Shown here piece by piece: positions 34,122 to 46,384 of a stretch of 64,000 bases of DNA. The stretch is from Mactromeris polynyma (taxonomy: Eukaryota; Mollusca; Bivalvia; Venerida; Mactridae), in NCBI GenBank assembly GCA_032209605.1, contig JASFXZ010000044.1, forward strand, positions 2,418,001 to 2,482,000. The letters run 5' to 3'. Position 1 is the stretch's first letter; each line of letters begins with the position of its first letter. A program made the translations under genes and the position numbers. Under the pieces are notes generated by a model. That model was not told the origin of the DNA. It did no database searches and saw nothing but the letters and a program-made list of their open reading frames with translations.

Positions 34122-34410
34122 GTATAAACAATAAATGACTTCCATCTATGAGAAAGTCTTCATGATTACAATAATTTGATATTAGTTCGTTGATGATGAG
34201 CACTGCGATGTTTGTTTTTGTCCTCTCCTTGTATTTGCCCACTGGTCCACTTGTAATTGTTTAGCGTCCCTCCAGTCTCTAGCCATTGTCAGTAAATGGG
34301 TTCGTCTTGCAGATTCAAAAACACGTGACGCTCGTTTGACAGCTAGGCATAGTTAATCCTTATTTCGGCTGTGATTCTACACGAACCTTGCTTTTTTATT
34401 TATTTTCCAG

Positions 34411-34542
34411 AATGTGACGTCACGCATTACGGTCGTAATTGTGTGTTTGAATGTGAATGCGGCAACGACAACATTTGCAACAACACAGACGGAACGTGTA
34501 ACTGCACATCACCTGGTTGGGAGGGCGACTTCTGCAATCAAG
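34411..34542 (+). CDS. EGF-like exon 2
   Basis: 44 codons, acceptor TATTTTCCAG, donor CAAG|GTAGGC. Reads ECDVTHYGRNC, ECECGND, DGTCNCTSPGWEGDFC; eight cysteines. Confidence 0.85.
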
Positions 34543-34673
34543 GTAGGCAACCACGGCTTTGTCGGAGTTCGACATTACTTACTGGTGTTCGGGAGTAGAG
34601 AGATGATAAAATATTGCTTTAAACGCTGATAAAACCGAGAATAATTAAAAACAAAGTCAAAACGAATTTATTA

Positions 34674-35317
34674 CAGTGAAATCCCGTTGGCTCGAACTCG
34701 TCGGGACTGACAAAATTTGTTCGAGTAAAAGGTTGTTCTAGTCAACCGTGGTTGTGAAATAATCAGCATGCGTACGTACTTTTGTGTGTATCTCTTGTCA
34801 AATTGTGTTATGAATAATCATTATGAACGATAATAAAGCAAACAGAAAACAGCGAATAAATAAACACGTATAACCATACATAATCAATAGCAGCTATACG
34901 GTCGCTGGGTCCTGCAGTATGAAGCTACACAGCATAGAAAATCAAATTATACATACATATGACACTTTAATTATCAATTATTGCATTAATCAATCTTCAG
35001 ACGGATGCAAACCAATTTACCAATGCAGTTTGTTGTTTGCGCGCAAATTTCACAAACGTTGTCACAATTTAGCTCATTCGCCAGCATATCCGATTATGAG
35101 GTGAGAAAATGTATTGTTCGACCGAAAAGTGCGAATAATAGTGCATTTTATGATCAAGGGACCGAATAATTAGTTCGAGAATTCGAGGCTGGGCAGTTCG
35201 AACCAAAAGTAGTCGAACAATATATATTATATAGGAAATTAAATTGGGACTTCATAATCAGTTCGAGTCAACAAGGGTGTTCGACGCAACCGAGTTCCAG
35301 CCAACGGGATTCCACTG
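34674..35317. mobile_element. Inverted-repeat MITE in EGF intron
   Basis: A 644-bp element with ends CAGTGAAATCCCGTTGGCTC and (reverse complement) CAGTGGAATCCCGTTGGCTG, about 30 bp of matching inverted repeat. TA precedes the left end; the right flank reads AA. It contains repeated TTCGAGT/TTCGAAC words in both orientations. Ends resemble pogo/Tigger elements but differ from the AACCTC family. No transposase seen. Confidence 0.75.
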
Positions 35318-35844
35318 AATTATGAAAACAAATGAGCACCGCCGTATGATTTCCAACCGCTTTTCTATAAGTGACGTCATTTCCAGAAAACGTCACATGT
35401 GATGTCACCATGTACTGACAGTATTTGCCCCATATGGTTATATGAAAACAAAGTGACCATATGGAGTAAATAGTGTTTCCTGCTTGCACATAGTGACATC
35501 ACATATGACGTTTTCTTGAAATGACGTCACTTACACAAGAGGTTGGATATCCCATAGCAGTGCTCAAATGGAAAAACACTAAGAATAAAAAAGAAGTCGA
35601 AGCGGATGTACCACATACAAAGGACACAGCCAAACAGACATGATATTATAAACAATGTACATACGAGCAAACAAATACAAAGGCGAAAGGGGCTAGGGAC
35701 AAGACACGAATATTATTGAAGAGTGAAAATAAGAGTATATAACTTATACATAATATTTCCAATATTCAAGTTCTTAAGCTTGTTAAGGATCAGCAGACAT
35801 AGGGGCTGCCGGTCTGAAAATGAGTATGTGTAACAAATACAGAA

Positions 35845-36030
35845 AAATCTCACTCACTTCAAGACCACCTCAATACAGGTGTAATAAGATAACCTCAAAA
35901 TTAATAACACAATTTTTACGAAAGTTTTCACTGTTTTGCTCTTTATGCAACCTCAATATTAAGACCATCTCAATAAGAAGACCAGTTGTCAAGGGTCCTC
36001 ATGGTGGTCGTTTTATTGAGGGTTTACTCT
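35845..36030 (+). mobile_element. pogo/Tigger-like MITE, eroded ends
   Basis: CTCACTCACTTCAAGACCACC at the left and GAGGGTTTACTCTA at the right; the core TTTTCACTGTTTTGCTCTTT is shared with the other copies. Lies in the intron before EGF exon 3. Confidence 0.68.
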
Positions 36031-36283
36031 ATTTGCTTTCTTATATGCAAGATTTGCGAATTTATGATATCAAAATTTGCATTTCATCACCGTGCATTGT
36101 CAACTACAAACAATGTTTAAATAAAAACAATCGTTTCTAACAATCGTATTTGTGTTTGAATTTTCAAAGTTTAACTTAATTGTCTGGATCAATGTTCAGA
36201 TAAATGTGTAGAAACTATATTATATTGTGATTAAAATTGATCGCATTGAGCACATTATGAAGATAATCTTTATAATTCCACAG

Positions 36284-36412
36284 AATGTCACAGCACCAGA
36301 TTTGGACTTTACTGCACGGAAAATTGTACATGTAATGAAAACCAGACATGTAACCCGATAGACGGAACTTGCACGTGTAAGCCGGGCTGGAAGGGAGATA
36401 ACTGCACTAATG
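36284..36412 (+). CDS. EGF-like exon 3
   Basis: 43 codons, acceptor ATAATTCCACAG, donor AATG|GTAAGT. Reads ECHSTRFGLYC, ENCTCNENQTC, DGTCTCKPGWKGDNC; eight cysteines. Confidence 0.86.
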
Positions 36413-36848
36413 GTAAGTTGACCGGAAAAAGTTCGCAAAATATAAAAAAAAACACCACACATTTAGGTCTAGAGCATTACATATATTATTGGAACTAATT
36501 ATATTATGTCATTAATATTTGTTCAATGTTTACGTTTATCTGTAATTGTCAAAATTAGTGTATGCGCACAGAGCAAACTTATATGAATAAAAAACGTTGA
36601 CGGCAAACCGATTCGTGAGGTGGCTAAGTGCTCTGTACTCTCCTTTAGCATCGGGCGATTATTCCGATACCTTCATATTCACCCTCTGTGAATGTAACGG
36701 TAGAGGAATCAAAGCTGTAACACCGGTGGTGGACGGCCGACCTTACATACGCAATATCTGAAGCTAAACCATCACGTAGAACATACGTCTTATTCGGAAC
36801 TAACTCATGCATAAAAGCTGGCTGTGATAAATAATGCTTTTTTTACAG

Positions 36849-36983
36849 AATGTGAGCCGGACAGTTTTGGTATAGGCTGCAACAAAACATGTACATGTAA
36901 TTATGAAACATCTGCGTCTTGTAACCGGACGAATGGACATTGTCTTTGTAAGCCGGGCTATCTTGGTATCAATTGCAATCACG
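36849..36983 (+). CDS. EGF-like exon 4
   Basis: 45 codons, acceptor CTTTTTTTACAG, donor CACG|GTAAGA. Reads ECEPDSFGIGC, KTCTCNYETSASC, NGHCLCKPGYLGINC; eight cysteines. Confidence 0.86.
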
Positions 36984-37768
36984 GTAAGACTTCTGCATTT
37001 TCCATACATACTCTTAAGGTATGGTATAGCGCCAATTGCATCGAGCAAGAATCTTTAGCAAGCCGAAACCCGATCTATATTTACTAAAAATCACGATTGG
37101 TTCATTTGTTAATACAATGTTCAGAGAGATGAAAGTCTTTTTGAGTCAATTGTGGTTTCCGTAAAAGGCAATGGTACGTGCCATTGGCTCTGTACTATAG
37201 GGTGTTTCACTCAAGTGCTCTATGAACTTTCTATTTTAAATAGAAAATGTGATGTACAACGTTATGAAAGCAATAGGATGAGCATGGTGTTTGTCAGGTT
37301 ATGAATATTGAAGTAAAATTCTGAATATCGACTTCTTCTAATTTAGTGTTTTTTAAACGCTCATTAAATCTCTACGTATCGTAGGCAGGAGTATCGTGTA
37401 CTCAGTATACCATCACAAGAGCATTCCAACTTTGTTTTAGTGGAAATGATTACATGTATTTTCATATTTACCTCGGGAATGACAGCATTGCATTGGTTGT
37501 CCAATTCAATGTTATCGCAGTATGTAATTTTGTTTCCAACTTATTGTGTTATTATAAAATACCTACATAATTATTCTGACAAATTATCTCGCTCTAGTTA
37601 TCGGTGTAGATGTCACTATGTATACTAGTGTTCGTTCTAAAACAATAAACAAATGTTAAAAATTGCGATCGCAATATCCGGGGTACTGTTATACACAGTG
37701 CTTTCACAGCAACTATAGGTACTGAAGCTGATGTTTGATAGGCATACTAGATTATGTTTTTCTTCTAG

Positions 37769-37900
37769 TGTGTGCAACCGGTACGTATGACCAGGTATGT
37801 AACCATGACTGTTCTGATCATTGTGCCAACTACGCGGTGTGCCAATATATTGATGGCTCATGTATGTGCCTAGGTTCAAAGGGAGAGAACTGTTCCGAAC
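37769..37900 (+). CDS. EGF-like exon 5
   Basis: 44 codons, acceptor TTTTTCTTCTAG, donor GAAC|GTAACC. Reads VCATGTYDQVC, HDCSDHCANYAVC, DGSCMCLGSKGENC; eight cysteines but the glycine/aromatic pattern is looser than in the neighbours. Confidence 0.78.
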
Positions 37901-39621
37901 GTAACCTTGCTATACTTTATTGTCGCCGCACTAAAGTGCGGCGTACTGTCTGGAATGGGATATTTTTTTGTACGTGGAGGGGCACGTGACTTAATTTTTT
38001 TCCAAAATTGTTCGATTCAAGATCATTTTACCCACTGACAATAAAGTTTACAGAAAAAGTATTTGTAATATTTTTTTTTTTTTTTTTTTAAATCTTTTAA
38101 TTTATTCCCTCATGTGGTGCACGATTTCAAATGGTCAAGGTCTATTTTGACTGATAAAATATTTGAAACCAGTCTACGGAAAGTTTATTTTTAGAAAGTT
38201 GAAAATAGTTCTCACGTGATGTAAACAATAAAATCCCGCGATAATCCAGGATGGATTTCTTCAATCACATGACATAACTAGCGATATTAACATTACTAAA
38301 TGAACACACATAAACAGTTGAAATCTAGTCACCATGTACCTATAATTAGAGGTTGTTATATGATTATTGACTAGGTTGCATGTTTAGTGACCATGACACT
38401 TTAGTGGACCAATCAAGTAAAAATTCAATTACAGTAGTTAATCTGTTTATATACCCAGTTCCAACTTCTCTGTATAAAGCAAAATAATAATATTTAAAAT
38501 TGCATTCTTTGAATCGTTTACATAACAAATTATAACAAATAGAAGTGATGCGTTAACTGTATGAAAAAAATATTTAGATAAAAGTAGTGCTTATTCTAAG
38601 CTTATTTTTTACGTACGTATGGATCAGAAAAGAAAATGTGTTCCCGTGATAAATTTTGAGTGTCATGATAGTCTGAGATAATTATTTAGAAACTTAATGA
38701 GAATTTATGTAAAAGATTCAAAGAATGTAATTTTAAATATTATTATTTTTGTGAACAAAGACCTTGCTATATACAGAGAAGTTGGAACTGGGTCTGTAAA
38801 CAGATTAATATTTTTGGTTTACGTGTTTGATACTACTAAAATGGAGTGTAATGCTTTAGTTACATGTTTTTTGTACAAAAGAATGTAAATAACAAAATAT
38901 CATTCAATTCTTTAGCGGCGACCTTTGATGCTTTGCATCAATGATTTTCTTGTACTTCATCAAATACCACATAAATTAATGCATTCGTGTTTGCTTCGTT
39001 TTCGGGTTATTATTTGGTAATTATTTGGAAATTTGTGTTGTGTCTTTGTATTCCATATAGTATTTTCTATGCCGCGATTCTTGTTATTCTGCACCTTTGC
39101 GAAAGTTTGTCAACCATAGATTTCCTTATTCTTAAGGTCTATTCTCCATATACTGTATAGCGGGTTATATTGGCGTTTTTGGCGCTATTGGCGGTCAAGG
39201 TCTTATCCGCCAAACAAAACACCGCCGAAAAGTAATCGCCATAGTTTTGGATTAATGACGAGTAAAAATCTGAATGATTCTGTATGTTCAAAAACAAATA
39301 TTTTGGCGGAAAATCGCATATGCGTCAAAATTTAACACCGCCAATAAGGAGAACTCTTAAAATGAAACGTTGAACTGACTTCATTATATGTTCTTGCGAT
39401 ATTGGGTTAGACAATTGCAATGTATTACCGATTCAAAAATATTACACATCCTCAACAATTTAAGCTATTTCCCTGTGCTATGTGTGTGGAGACACTATCT
39501 TGTGTATGTGACGTTCCCTGTAAGAACTTAAGATTTCCTTTATCATGTTGCACGTGACCAACACTTGTAAAAACACGCTTGTTTTTAGAAATTTAAAGAT
39601 TTTACAAACTTCATTTTTTGA
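37901..39621. other. Intron sequence, no gene seen
   Basis: AT-rich, with a long poly-T run near 38072. The segment 39155-39355 has repeated TGGCGG/CCGCCA words in both orientations, probably a decayed inverted-repeat element. Confidence 0.45.
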
Positions 39622-39699
39622 CAAATACTGAGTTGAGTGAAGTTGGCGCGGCAATCGTACATCGTACATCAACATTGAATACCGACCCAGACTGAATAC

Positions 39700-40415
39700 A
39701 GTGCCAGCTCTGACATCGTTATTCGACTTATATTTTTGAATACATATCTTATATCGAACCCAGAGCTGGCACTGACATCAACATTCGAAACGGGTCCGCG
39801 GCGAATACATATCTGGAGCCCAATAACGAGCCAGCTCGTTAATCGTTATTCAAGTGTTTTTTAAATATTTGAATACAGACCTAGTAGCGAACCCAGAGCT
39901 AGCACTAAAATCAACATTCGAAACGGGTCCGCGGCGAATACATATCTGGAGTCCAATAACGAGCCAGCTCGTACATCGTTATTCGAGTGTTTTTTAAATA
40001 TTTGAATATAGACCTATTACCGAACCCAGAGCTAGCGCTGACATCAACATTCGAACTTGACCGCGGCGAATACATATCTGGATATGAAAAACGAGCCAGC
40101 TCGTACATCGTTATTCGAGTGTTTTTTAAATATTTGAATATAGACCTAGTACCGAACCCAGAGCTAGCGCTGACATCAACATTCGAACTTGACCGCGGCG
40201 AATACATATCTGGATGTGAAAAACGAGCCAGCTCGTTAATCGTTATTCGAGTTTTTTTAAATATTTGAATACAGACCTAATATCGAACCCAGAGCTAGCA
40301 CTGACATCAACATTCGAACTAGTAAGCGGTGAATACATATCTGGAGCCCAATAACGAGCCAACTCGTACATCGTTATTCGATTTTTTTTTAAATATTTGA
40401 ATACAGACCTAGTAC
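39700..40415. repeat. 132-bp repeat, left arm of foldback
   Basis: GAGCCAGCTC words at 39961, 40093, 40225 and 40356 give a 132-bp period. Each unit contains TATTTGAATA-AGACCTA, GAACCCAGAGCTAG and ACATCAACATTCGAA. Confidence 0.93.
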
Positions 40416-42384
40416 ACGCCCTTTAAACATCTTTTCAATCTTTTTCAAAAAAGGGGCCTACCTCCTCCCTATTTTTTTTTTACTTTTTCAATTTGTTTAT
40501 TTCTAAACTAACAACAACAACAAAAGTCTTAGGGAGCACCCTCCCCTCGCCCCAAACATCCCCCTTTACCTCCCCTCCCCTCTATTTATTTTCAATTCGT
40601 TGGTTTCAAAAGTCTTCAAATAAAATCGGAAGGGTGCTCCCTCCCCTCCGCCTCCCCTTCTAAATTTTATTTTTTTATTTTTTCAATTTGTTTATTTCAA
40701 TAGTCTTCAGGAGAATTTTGTAGGGGGGCAATCTCCCCTCCCACTTTTCCCCCTATTATTTGTTTTACTTTTTTTTTTTTTTTTTTTAACTCTAAACAAT
40801 AACAACAACAACACAAGTATTTGGAGGCATCCTTCCCCCATCGCCCCAAACCATCTCTCTCCCCCTCTCCTGCCCCTCTAATATTTGTTTTACTTAATAA
40901 ATTTGTTTATGTCAAAAGTCTTCAAATACAATTGGAGGGGGCACTCTCCCCCCCCTTCCCCTATTTTTTTTGTTTACTTATTACTTATTAAATTTTCAAA
41001 AGTAAGCCGAAAAATAAGTCGCCGTAAATTACTGGGGTTGTCATTAATCGTTAAGCGTTCGTGTAATCGAGCGAGACATCAGCAGTGCGTTTATTATATA
41101 AACATACCTATTATCAGGTTTCTCCCCCCCCCCCCCACCAACGCTTTAAACAATATTAGAACAATAAATATTCGACTGTGAAAAGTTAAGGTCCGCCTAC
41201 CGCTGTAATGTAAGGCGAGATCTGATTAGATAAGCGACTACTGCTGACCAATGAGCGCTTAGCTTTGTAATGAATTTCAACATGAGTGTGTTAACACGAC
41301 GCGTGTAGAGAACCAACATAGACGACAAATTAAGCCTGTCATAAACTGATCAAACGGACGACCCGTGAAAGGTGCGGTATTGCAATGAATACTCAGTCTA
41401 GAGTTTAGCCCCATTTGATTAGAAATCCATGAAATAAGCGACATGTTTATCTAATTAATTGCTCTGCATGGGTTTGTAATTCTAACCCTGATGTGACTCT
41501 AAATACACCTTATATCTTCAAGGTATGTTACTGATCACTCTTATCAGATTAGAAACAATACTGATGGCTAGTTGGTAGTACATTACCCCACTACCACGAT
41601 AGAGACAGTAATATTCAACTAGTTGTCTTTTTTTTTTTAAATTCTAATTGTGAATAGTAACCATCATTATACATATGATTTTCTAAAAGTAAAAGCACCC
41701 TCCACTCCCAACTAAAATTGCCCCCAAATACTTTTGTTGTTGTTGAGAGTTTAAAAATGAAAAAAAAAATTAAAAAAAAATTAAGGGGGAGAGTGGGAGG
41801 GGGAGGGTGCCCCCTACAAATTATTTTGAAGATTTTTGAATGAAACAAATTGAAAAAGTAAAAAAAACTCGAGGGAGCAGGGGGAGTGAAAACATTGTTG
41901 AAGACTTGAAATGAACATTCAAAAAGTAAAAACAAATTGAGGGAAGGGGAGGGGATAGTGCCTCCCTCCAATTTTGTGTTAAAGACTTGAAATAAACCTA
42001 TTAAAAAGTAAAAAAATAGAGTAGGGAGGGGTATGCCTTGGTGCGATGGTGAGGGTGCCCTCCAAATACTTTTGTTGATTTCGTGAGTTTAGAATTAAAC
42101 AAATTGAAAAAGTAAAAAAAACTTGGGAGAGGGAGGGGAGGGTGCCCCCTTCAATTTTTTGTTGAAGACCTGAAATAAACATATAAAAACAATTAAAAAA
42201 AGAGGGGAAGGGGTATGCTTTGGGGCGAGGGGGAGGGTGCCCTCCAAAGAATTTTGTTCTTTTTGTGAGTTAAGAAATAAACAAATTGAAACAGTAAAAC
42301 AAAATTAGGGGGAGGGGGAGGTGGGCCCCGAAAAAAATTCCTTTATTTTCGAAAAGATTGAAAAGGTGTTTAGAGGGCGTGTAC

Positions 42385-44010
42385 TAGGTCTGTATTCAAA
42401 TATTTAAATAAAAATCGAATAACGCTGTACGAGCTAGCTCGTTATTGGACCCCAGATATGTATTCGCCGCGGTCAAGTTCGAATGTTGATGTCAGCGCTA
42501 GCTCTGGGTTCGGTAATAGGTCTATATTCAAATATTTAAAAAACACCCGAATAACGATTAACGAGCTGGCTCGTTTTTCATATCCAGATATGTATTCGCC
42601 GCGGTCAAGTTCGAATGTTGATGTCAGCGCTAGCTCTGGGTTCGGTAATAGGTCTATATTCAAATATTTAAAAAAACACTCGAATAACGATGTACGAGCT
42701 GGCTCGTTTTTCATATCCAGATATGTATTCGCCGCTTACAAGTTCGAATGTTGATGTCAGCGCTAGCTCTGGGTTCGGTAATAGGTCTATATTCAAATAT
42801 TTAAAAAACACTCGAATAACGATGTACGAGCTGGCTCGTTATTGGACTCCAGATTTGTATTCGCCGCGGTCAACTTCGAATGTTGATGTCAGTGCTAGCT
42901 CTGGGTTCGGTTATAGGTCTGTATTCAAATAATCAAAAAACTCTCGAATAACGATTAACGAGCTGGCTCGTTATTGGACTCCAGATATGTATTCGCCGGG
43001 GACAAGTTCGAATGTTGATGTCAGTGCTAGCTCTGGGTTCGCTAGTAGGTCTGTATTCAAATATTTAAAAACACTCGAATAACGATGTACGAGCTGGCTC
43101 GTTATTGGGCTCCAGATATGTATTCGCCGCTTACAAGTTCGAATGTTGATGTCAGCGCTAGCTCTGGGTTCGCTAGTAGGTCTGTATTCAAATATTTAAA
43201 AAACACTCGAATAACGATGTACGAGCTGGCTCGTTATTGGGCTCCAGATATGTATTCGCCGCTTACAAGTTCGAATGTTGATGTCAGCGCTAGCTCTGGG
43301 TTCGCTAGTAGGTCTGTATTCAAATATTTAAAAAACGCTCGAATAACGATGTACGAGCTGGCTCGTTATTGGGCTCCAGATATGTATTCGCCGCTTACAA
43401 GTTCGAATGTTGATGTCAGCGCTAGCTCTGGGTTCGCTAGTAGGTCTGTATTCAAATATTTAAAAAACACTCGAATAACGATGTACGAGCTGGCTCGTTA
43501 TTGGGCTCCAGATATGTATTCGCCGCTTACAAGTTCGAATGTTGATGTCAGCGCTAACTCTGGGTTCGCTAGTAGGTCTGTATTCAAATATTTAAAAAAC
43601 ACTCGAATAACGATGTACGAGCTGGCTCGTTATTGGGCTCCTGATATGTATTCGCCGCTTACAAGTTCGAATGTTGATGTCAGCGCTAGCTCTGGGTTCG
43701 CTAGTAGGTCTGTATTCAAATATTTAAAAAACACTCGAATAACGATGTACGAGCTGGCTCGTTATTGGACTCCAGATATGTATGCGCCGCGGACAAGTTC
43801 GAATGTTGATGTCAGTGCTAGCTCTGGGTTCGCTACTAGGTCTGTATTCAAATATTTAAAAAACACAATTGATTAACGATTAACGAGCTGGCTCGTTATT
43901 GGGCTCCAGATATGTATTCGCCGCGGACCCGTTTCGAATGTTGATGTCAGTGCTAGCCCTGGGTTCGATATAAGATATGTATTCAAAAATATAAGTCGAA
44001 TAACGATGTC
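42385..44010. repeat. 132-bp repeat, right arm of foldback (inverted)
   Basis: The same unit in reverse complement, about 12 copies, most homogeneous at 43085-43760. On the plus strand the unit reads as 44 codons (YELARYWAPDMYSPLTSSNV then DVSASSGFASRSVFKYLKNT and RITM), open for 263 codons at 43085-43876; the left arm is open in the matching minus-strand frame. Confidence 0.94.
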
Positions 44011-44363
44011 AGAGCTGGCTCTGTATTCAATCTGGGTCGGTATTCAATGTTGATGTACGATGTACGATGTACCGATTGCCGCGCCAACTTCATTCAACTC
44101 AAATACTGAGGAATACATTATTAGTGAATTCCTTGATAATGCATATTTTTGATGTTTTTACTAATATTTAGAAAATTAATCATCCGGTATGTGATATTTA
44201 AACGGATTTCTGACAACATTCCCTTGAAGAATCTGCGTCTGCGATAAATAGCTTCATGATTAGGCTTTAATATGTATAACACTCAAACGAGAACACCATA
44301 GAGTTGGCATGGGTTGTCAGACGGGATTTACATTTGTTCCAAAAGTTGAATATAGAGTATTGC

Positions 44364-44615
44364 AGTTACCTCACTTAAAGACCACCTAAAATAAGACCAC
44401 CTCAATAAAAAGACCACCTCAAAATTAAGAACACAACTTTAAAGTTCACATTTTTGCTCTATATTCAACCTCGATATTAAGACCATGTCAATTTTAAAAT
44501 AAAGTCATGTTTTGAGAAACACGAACAATCGGTCCATGGCGCTACCGGGATTCGAACCCTTAAGATCAATTTCAAAAAGAGGCCCAATGGTGGTCTTATT
44601 ATCGGGGTTTTACTG
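44364..44615 (+). mobile_element. pogo/Tigger-like MITE with insertion
   Basis: Left part CAGTTACCTCACTTAAAGACC, right end CGGGGTTTTACTGTAA. It is interrupted near 44520-44570 by a short tRNA-like B-box fragment (GGGATTCGAACCCTT), which may be a SINE remnant. Confidence 0.65.
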
Positions 44616-44639
44616 TAAGTAAAGTGTTTATGGCACAGA

Positions 44640-45485
44640 CCCGTCTGTAAGGAGGGTGTGATAGTCTGTTAGGAGGGTATGATAGTCTGTTAGGAGGGTA
44701 TGATAGTATTTTAGGAGGGTATGATAGTCTGTTAGGAGGGTATGATAGTCTTTTAGGAGGGTGTGATAGTGTGTTAAGAGGGTATCATAGTATGTTAGGA
44801 GGGTATGATAGTCTGTTAGGAGGGTATGATAGTCTGTTAGGAGGGTATGATAGTCTGTTAGGAGGGTGTGATAGTGTGTTAAGAGGGTATCATAGTATGT
44901 TAGGAGGGTATGATAGTCTGTTAGGAGGGTATGATAGTCTGTTAGGAGGGTATGATAGTCTGTTAGGAGGGTATGATAGTACATTGTATCTTAGGAGGGT
45001 GTGACAGTCTGTTAGGAGGGTATGATAGTACATTGTATCTTAGGAGGGTGTGACAGTCTGTTAGGAGGGTATGATAGTTTGTTTGGAGGGTATGACAGTC
45101 TGTTAGGAGAGTATGGCAGTCTGTTCGGAGGGTATGATAGTATGTTAGGAGGGTATGATAGTCTGTTAGGAGGGTATGATAGTTTGTTTGGAGGGTATGA
45201 CAGTCTGTTAGGAGGGTATGACAGTATGTTAGGAGGGTATGATAGTCTGTTAGGAGGGTATGACAGTCTGTTAGGAGGGTATGATAGTCTGTTAGGAGGG
45301 TATGACAGTCTGTTAGGAGGGTATGATAGTCTGTTAGGAGGGTATGCCAGTCTGTTAGGAGGGTATGATAGTCTCTTAGGAGGGTATGATAGTCTCTTAG
45401 GAGGGTATGATAGTCTGTTAGGAGGGTATGATAGTCTCTTAGGAGGGTATGATAGTCTGTTAGGAGGGTATGGTAGTATGTTAGG
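44640..45485. repeat. 21-bp minisatellite, about 40 copies
   Basis: The unit is CTGTTAGGAGGGTATGATAGT. Because 21 is divisible by three, the plus strand reads LLGGYDS repeats and the minus strand YHTLLTD repeats. It lies in the intron before EGF exon 6. Confidence 0.95.
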
Positions 45486-45723
45486 GGCGGTATTTTATAC
45501 ACAAAACAGCACCTCCCAACACGGATATGCTGTAGGCTATGGAGTTCCAATGCACACTTAAACAGGTGAGCGATATAAACAGAAGTCAAAAAGGAAGGGA
45601 TGAATTTAATATTTCTAGCTCATAACGTATAAATAGAACCTCCTATGAGAAATCATATTTTAAGACTATATAGTTCCTTATCAGTTTCGTTATCCAAAAC
45701 AACTTTCATTTTTTGACTATCAG

Positions 45724-45867
45724 AATGTGAACCGGGAAAATTTGGATACATTTGTTCATCGTCATGTGGAGAACAATGCAATATTGCCAACACTTACGGA
45801 ACATGTAACAGCACCACAGGACAGTGCACGTGTTTGGACAACTGGACTGGTCCTAATTGTACAGAGG
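45724..45867 (+). CDS. EGF-like exon 6
   Basis: 48 codons, acceptor GACTATCAG, donor GAGG|GTAAGA. Reads ECEPGKFGYIC, SCGEQCN, NSTTGQCTCLDNWTGPNC, again phase 1 at both ends. Confidence 0.84.
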
Positions 45868-45947
45868 GTAAGACTTGTGTTTTCAAAATTCCATATACAC
45901 TGACAGGTTTCGTATTTGTTTCAAAACCACATGAAATTTTGTTGCAG

Positions 45948-46060
45948 CTTCTGTTGCAGCTTCTGTTTCAACCACTCAAATACAAAACAACGGCGGACTG
46001 ATGAATTTGTTTCTTGCACATTTCGAAATACATGCACAATTAGTACGAGACTTTGTCTGA
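45948..46060 (+). CDS. Possible exon after the last EGF module
   Basis: After the acceptor TTTTGTTGCAG a phase-1 frame reads ASVAASVSTTQIQNNGGL and ends in TGA at 46058-46060 (37 codons). A Ser/Thr-rich linker after EGF modules is common in this family, but no transmembrane segment follows, so this is tentative. It could equally be read-through of intron. Confidence 0.25.
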
Positions 46061-46384
46061 GACTTAATACAGGTATTATAAGTGGCATTGGCGAAAAAAG
46101 TCGCACTTCACTGATTGAATAAAACATGTACCTTTATTCTACGCCAGCCAACTCGTACAGTAAGCGTTATGTGTCATGAAATTTAGTCTTTTGGAGTGTT
46201 ACTGGATTATATCAATTTCTGTTTTTTTCCTGTCGTGTTGAACAGGGATTTATTTTATAATTTTTCACAATGCGTGGGGAAGAAGTAACTAATATGATAT
46301 AATGTTAGATAATAGCGTACGCAAAACCGCTTATTATGTGTTTAAGCCACAACTATAGTGCTACTTTCACTTTGAAATGTGCTC

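Larger units (their letters stand above)
39631..44099. mobile_element. 4.47-kb foldback transposon with 9-bp target duplication
   Basis: The left end (AGTTGAGTGAAGTTGGCGCG, then GCAATCGTAC) and the reverse complement of the right end (AGTTGAATGAAGTTGGCGCG, then GCAATCGGTAC) match. The perfect 9-bp direct repeat CAAATACTG lies immediately outside at 39622-39630 and 44100-44108. Order inside: a short terminal part; about 5.5 units of a 132-bp repeat (left arm, to about 40415); C-rich low-complexity sequence (about 40430-40990); a unique centre (about 41000-41630); G-rich low-complexity sequence in inverse orientation (about 41690-42370); about 12 units of the same 132-bp repeat inverted (right arm, from about 42385); and the other terminal part. 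No transposase is seen, so it is non-autonomous. It lies in an intron of the multi-EGF gene. A 9-bp duplication fits Mutator-like foldbacks; other foldback families usually give 7-8 bp. Confidence 0.88.
33993..45867 (+). other. Multi-EGF gene locus (MEGF/Draper/SREC-type)
   Basis: Six laminin-type EGF-like exons in one orientation, each one complete module, each bounded by AG acceptors and GT donors in phase 1, so they can be joined or skipped without frame change. Exons: 33993-34121, 34411-34542, 36284-36412, 36849-36983, 37769-37900 and 45724-45867. The family covers scavenger and engulfment receptors with an extracellular EGF rod; a signal peptide, transmembrane segment and cytoplasmic tail are not identified, so the gene is incomplete at both ends. 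Introns hold a 644-bp inverted-repeat MITE, a pogo-like MITE, a 4.47-kb foldback and a 21-bp minisatellite. It may also be two genes, because 7.8 kb separates the last two modules. Confidence 0.75.

Noticed and set aside
40885..42182. Pro- and Phe-rich frames in the centre of the foldback element
   Set aside because: They read C-rich and T-rich low-complexity DNA and have no domain features.
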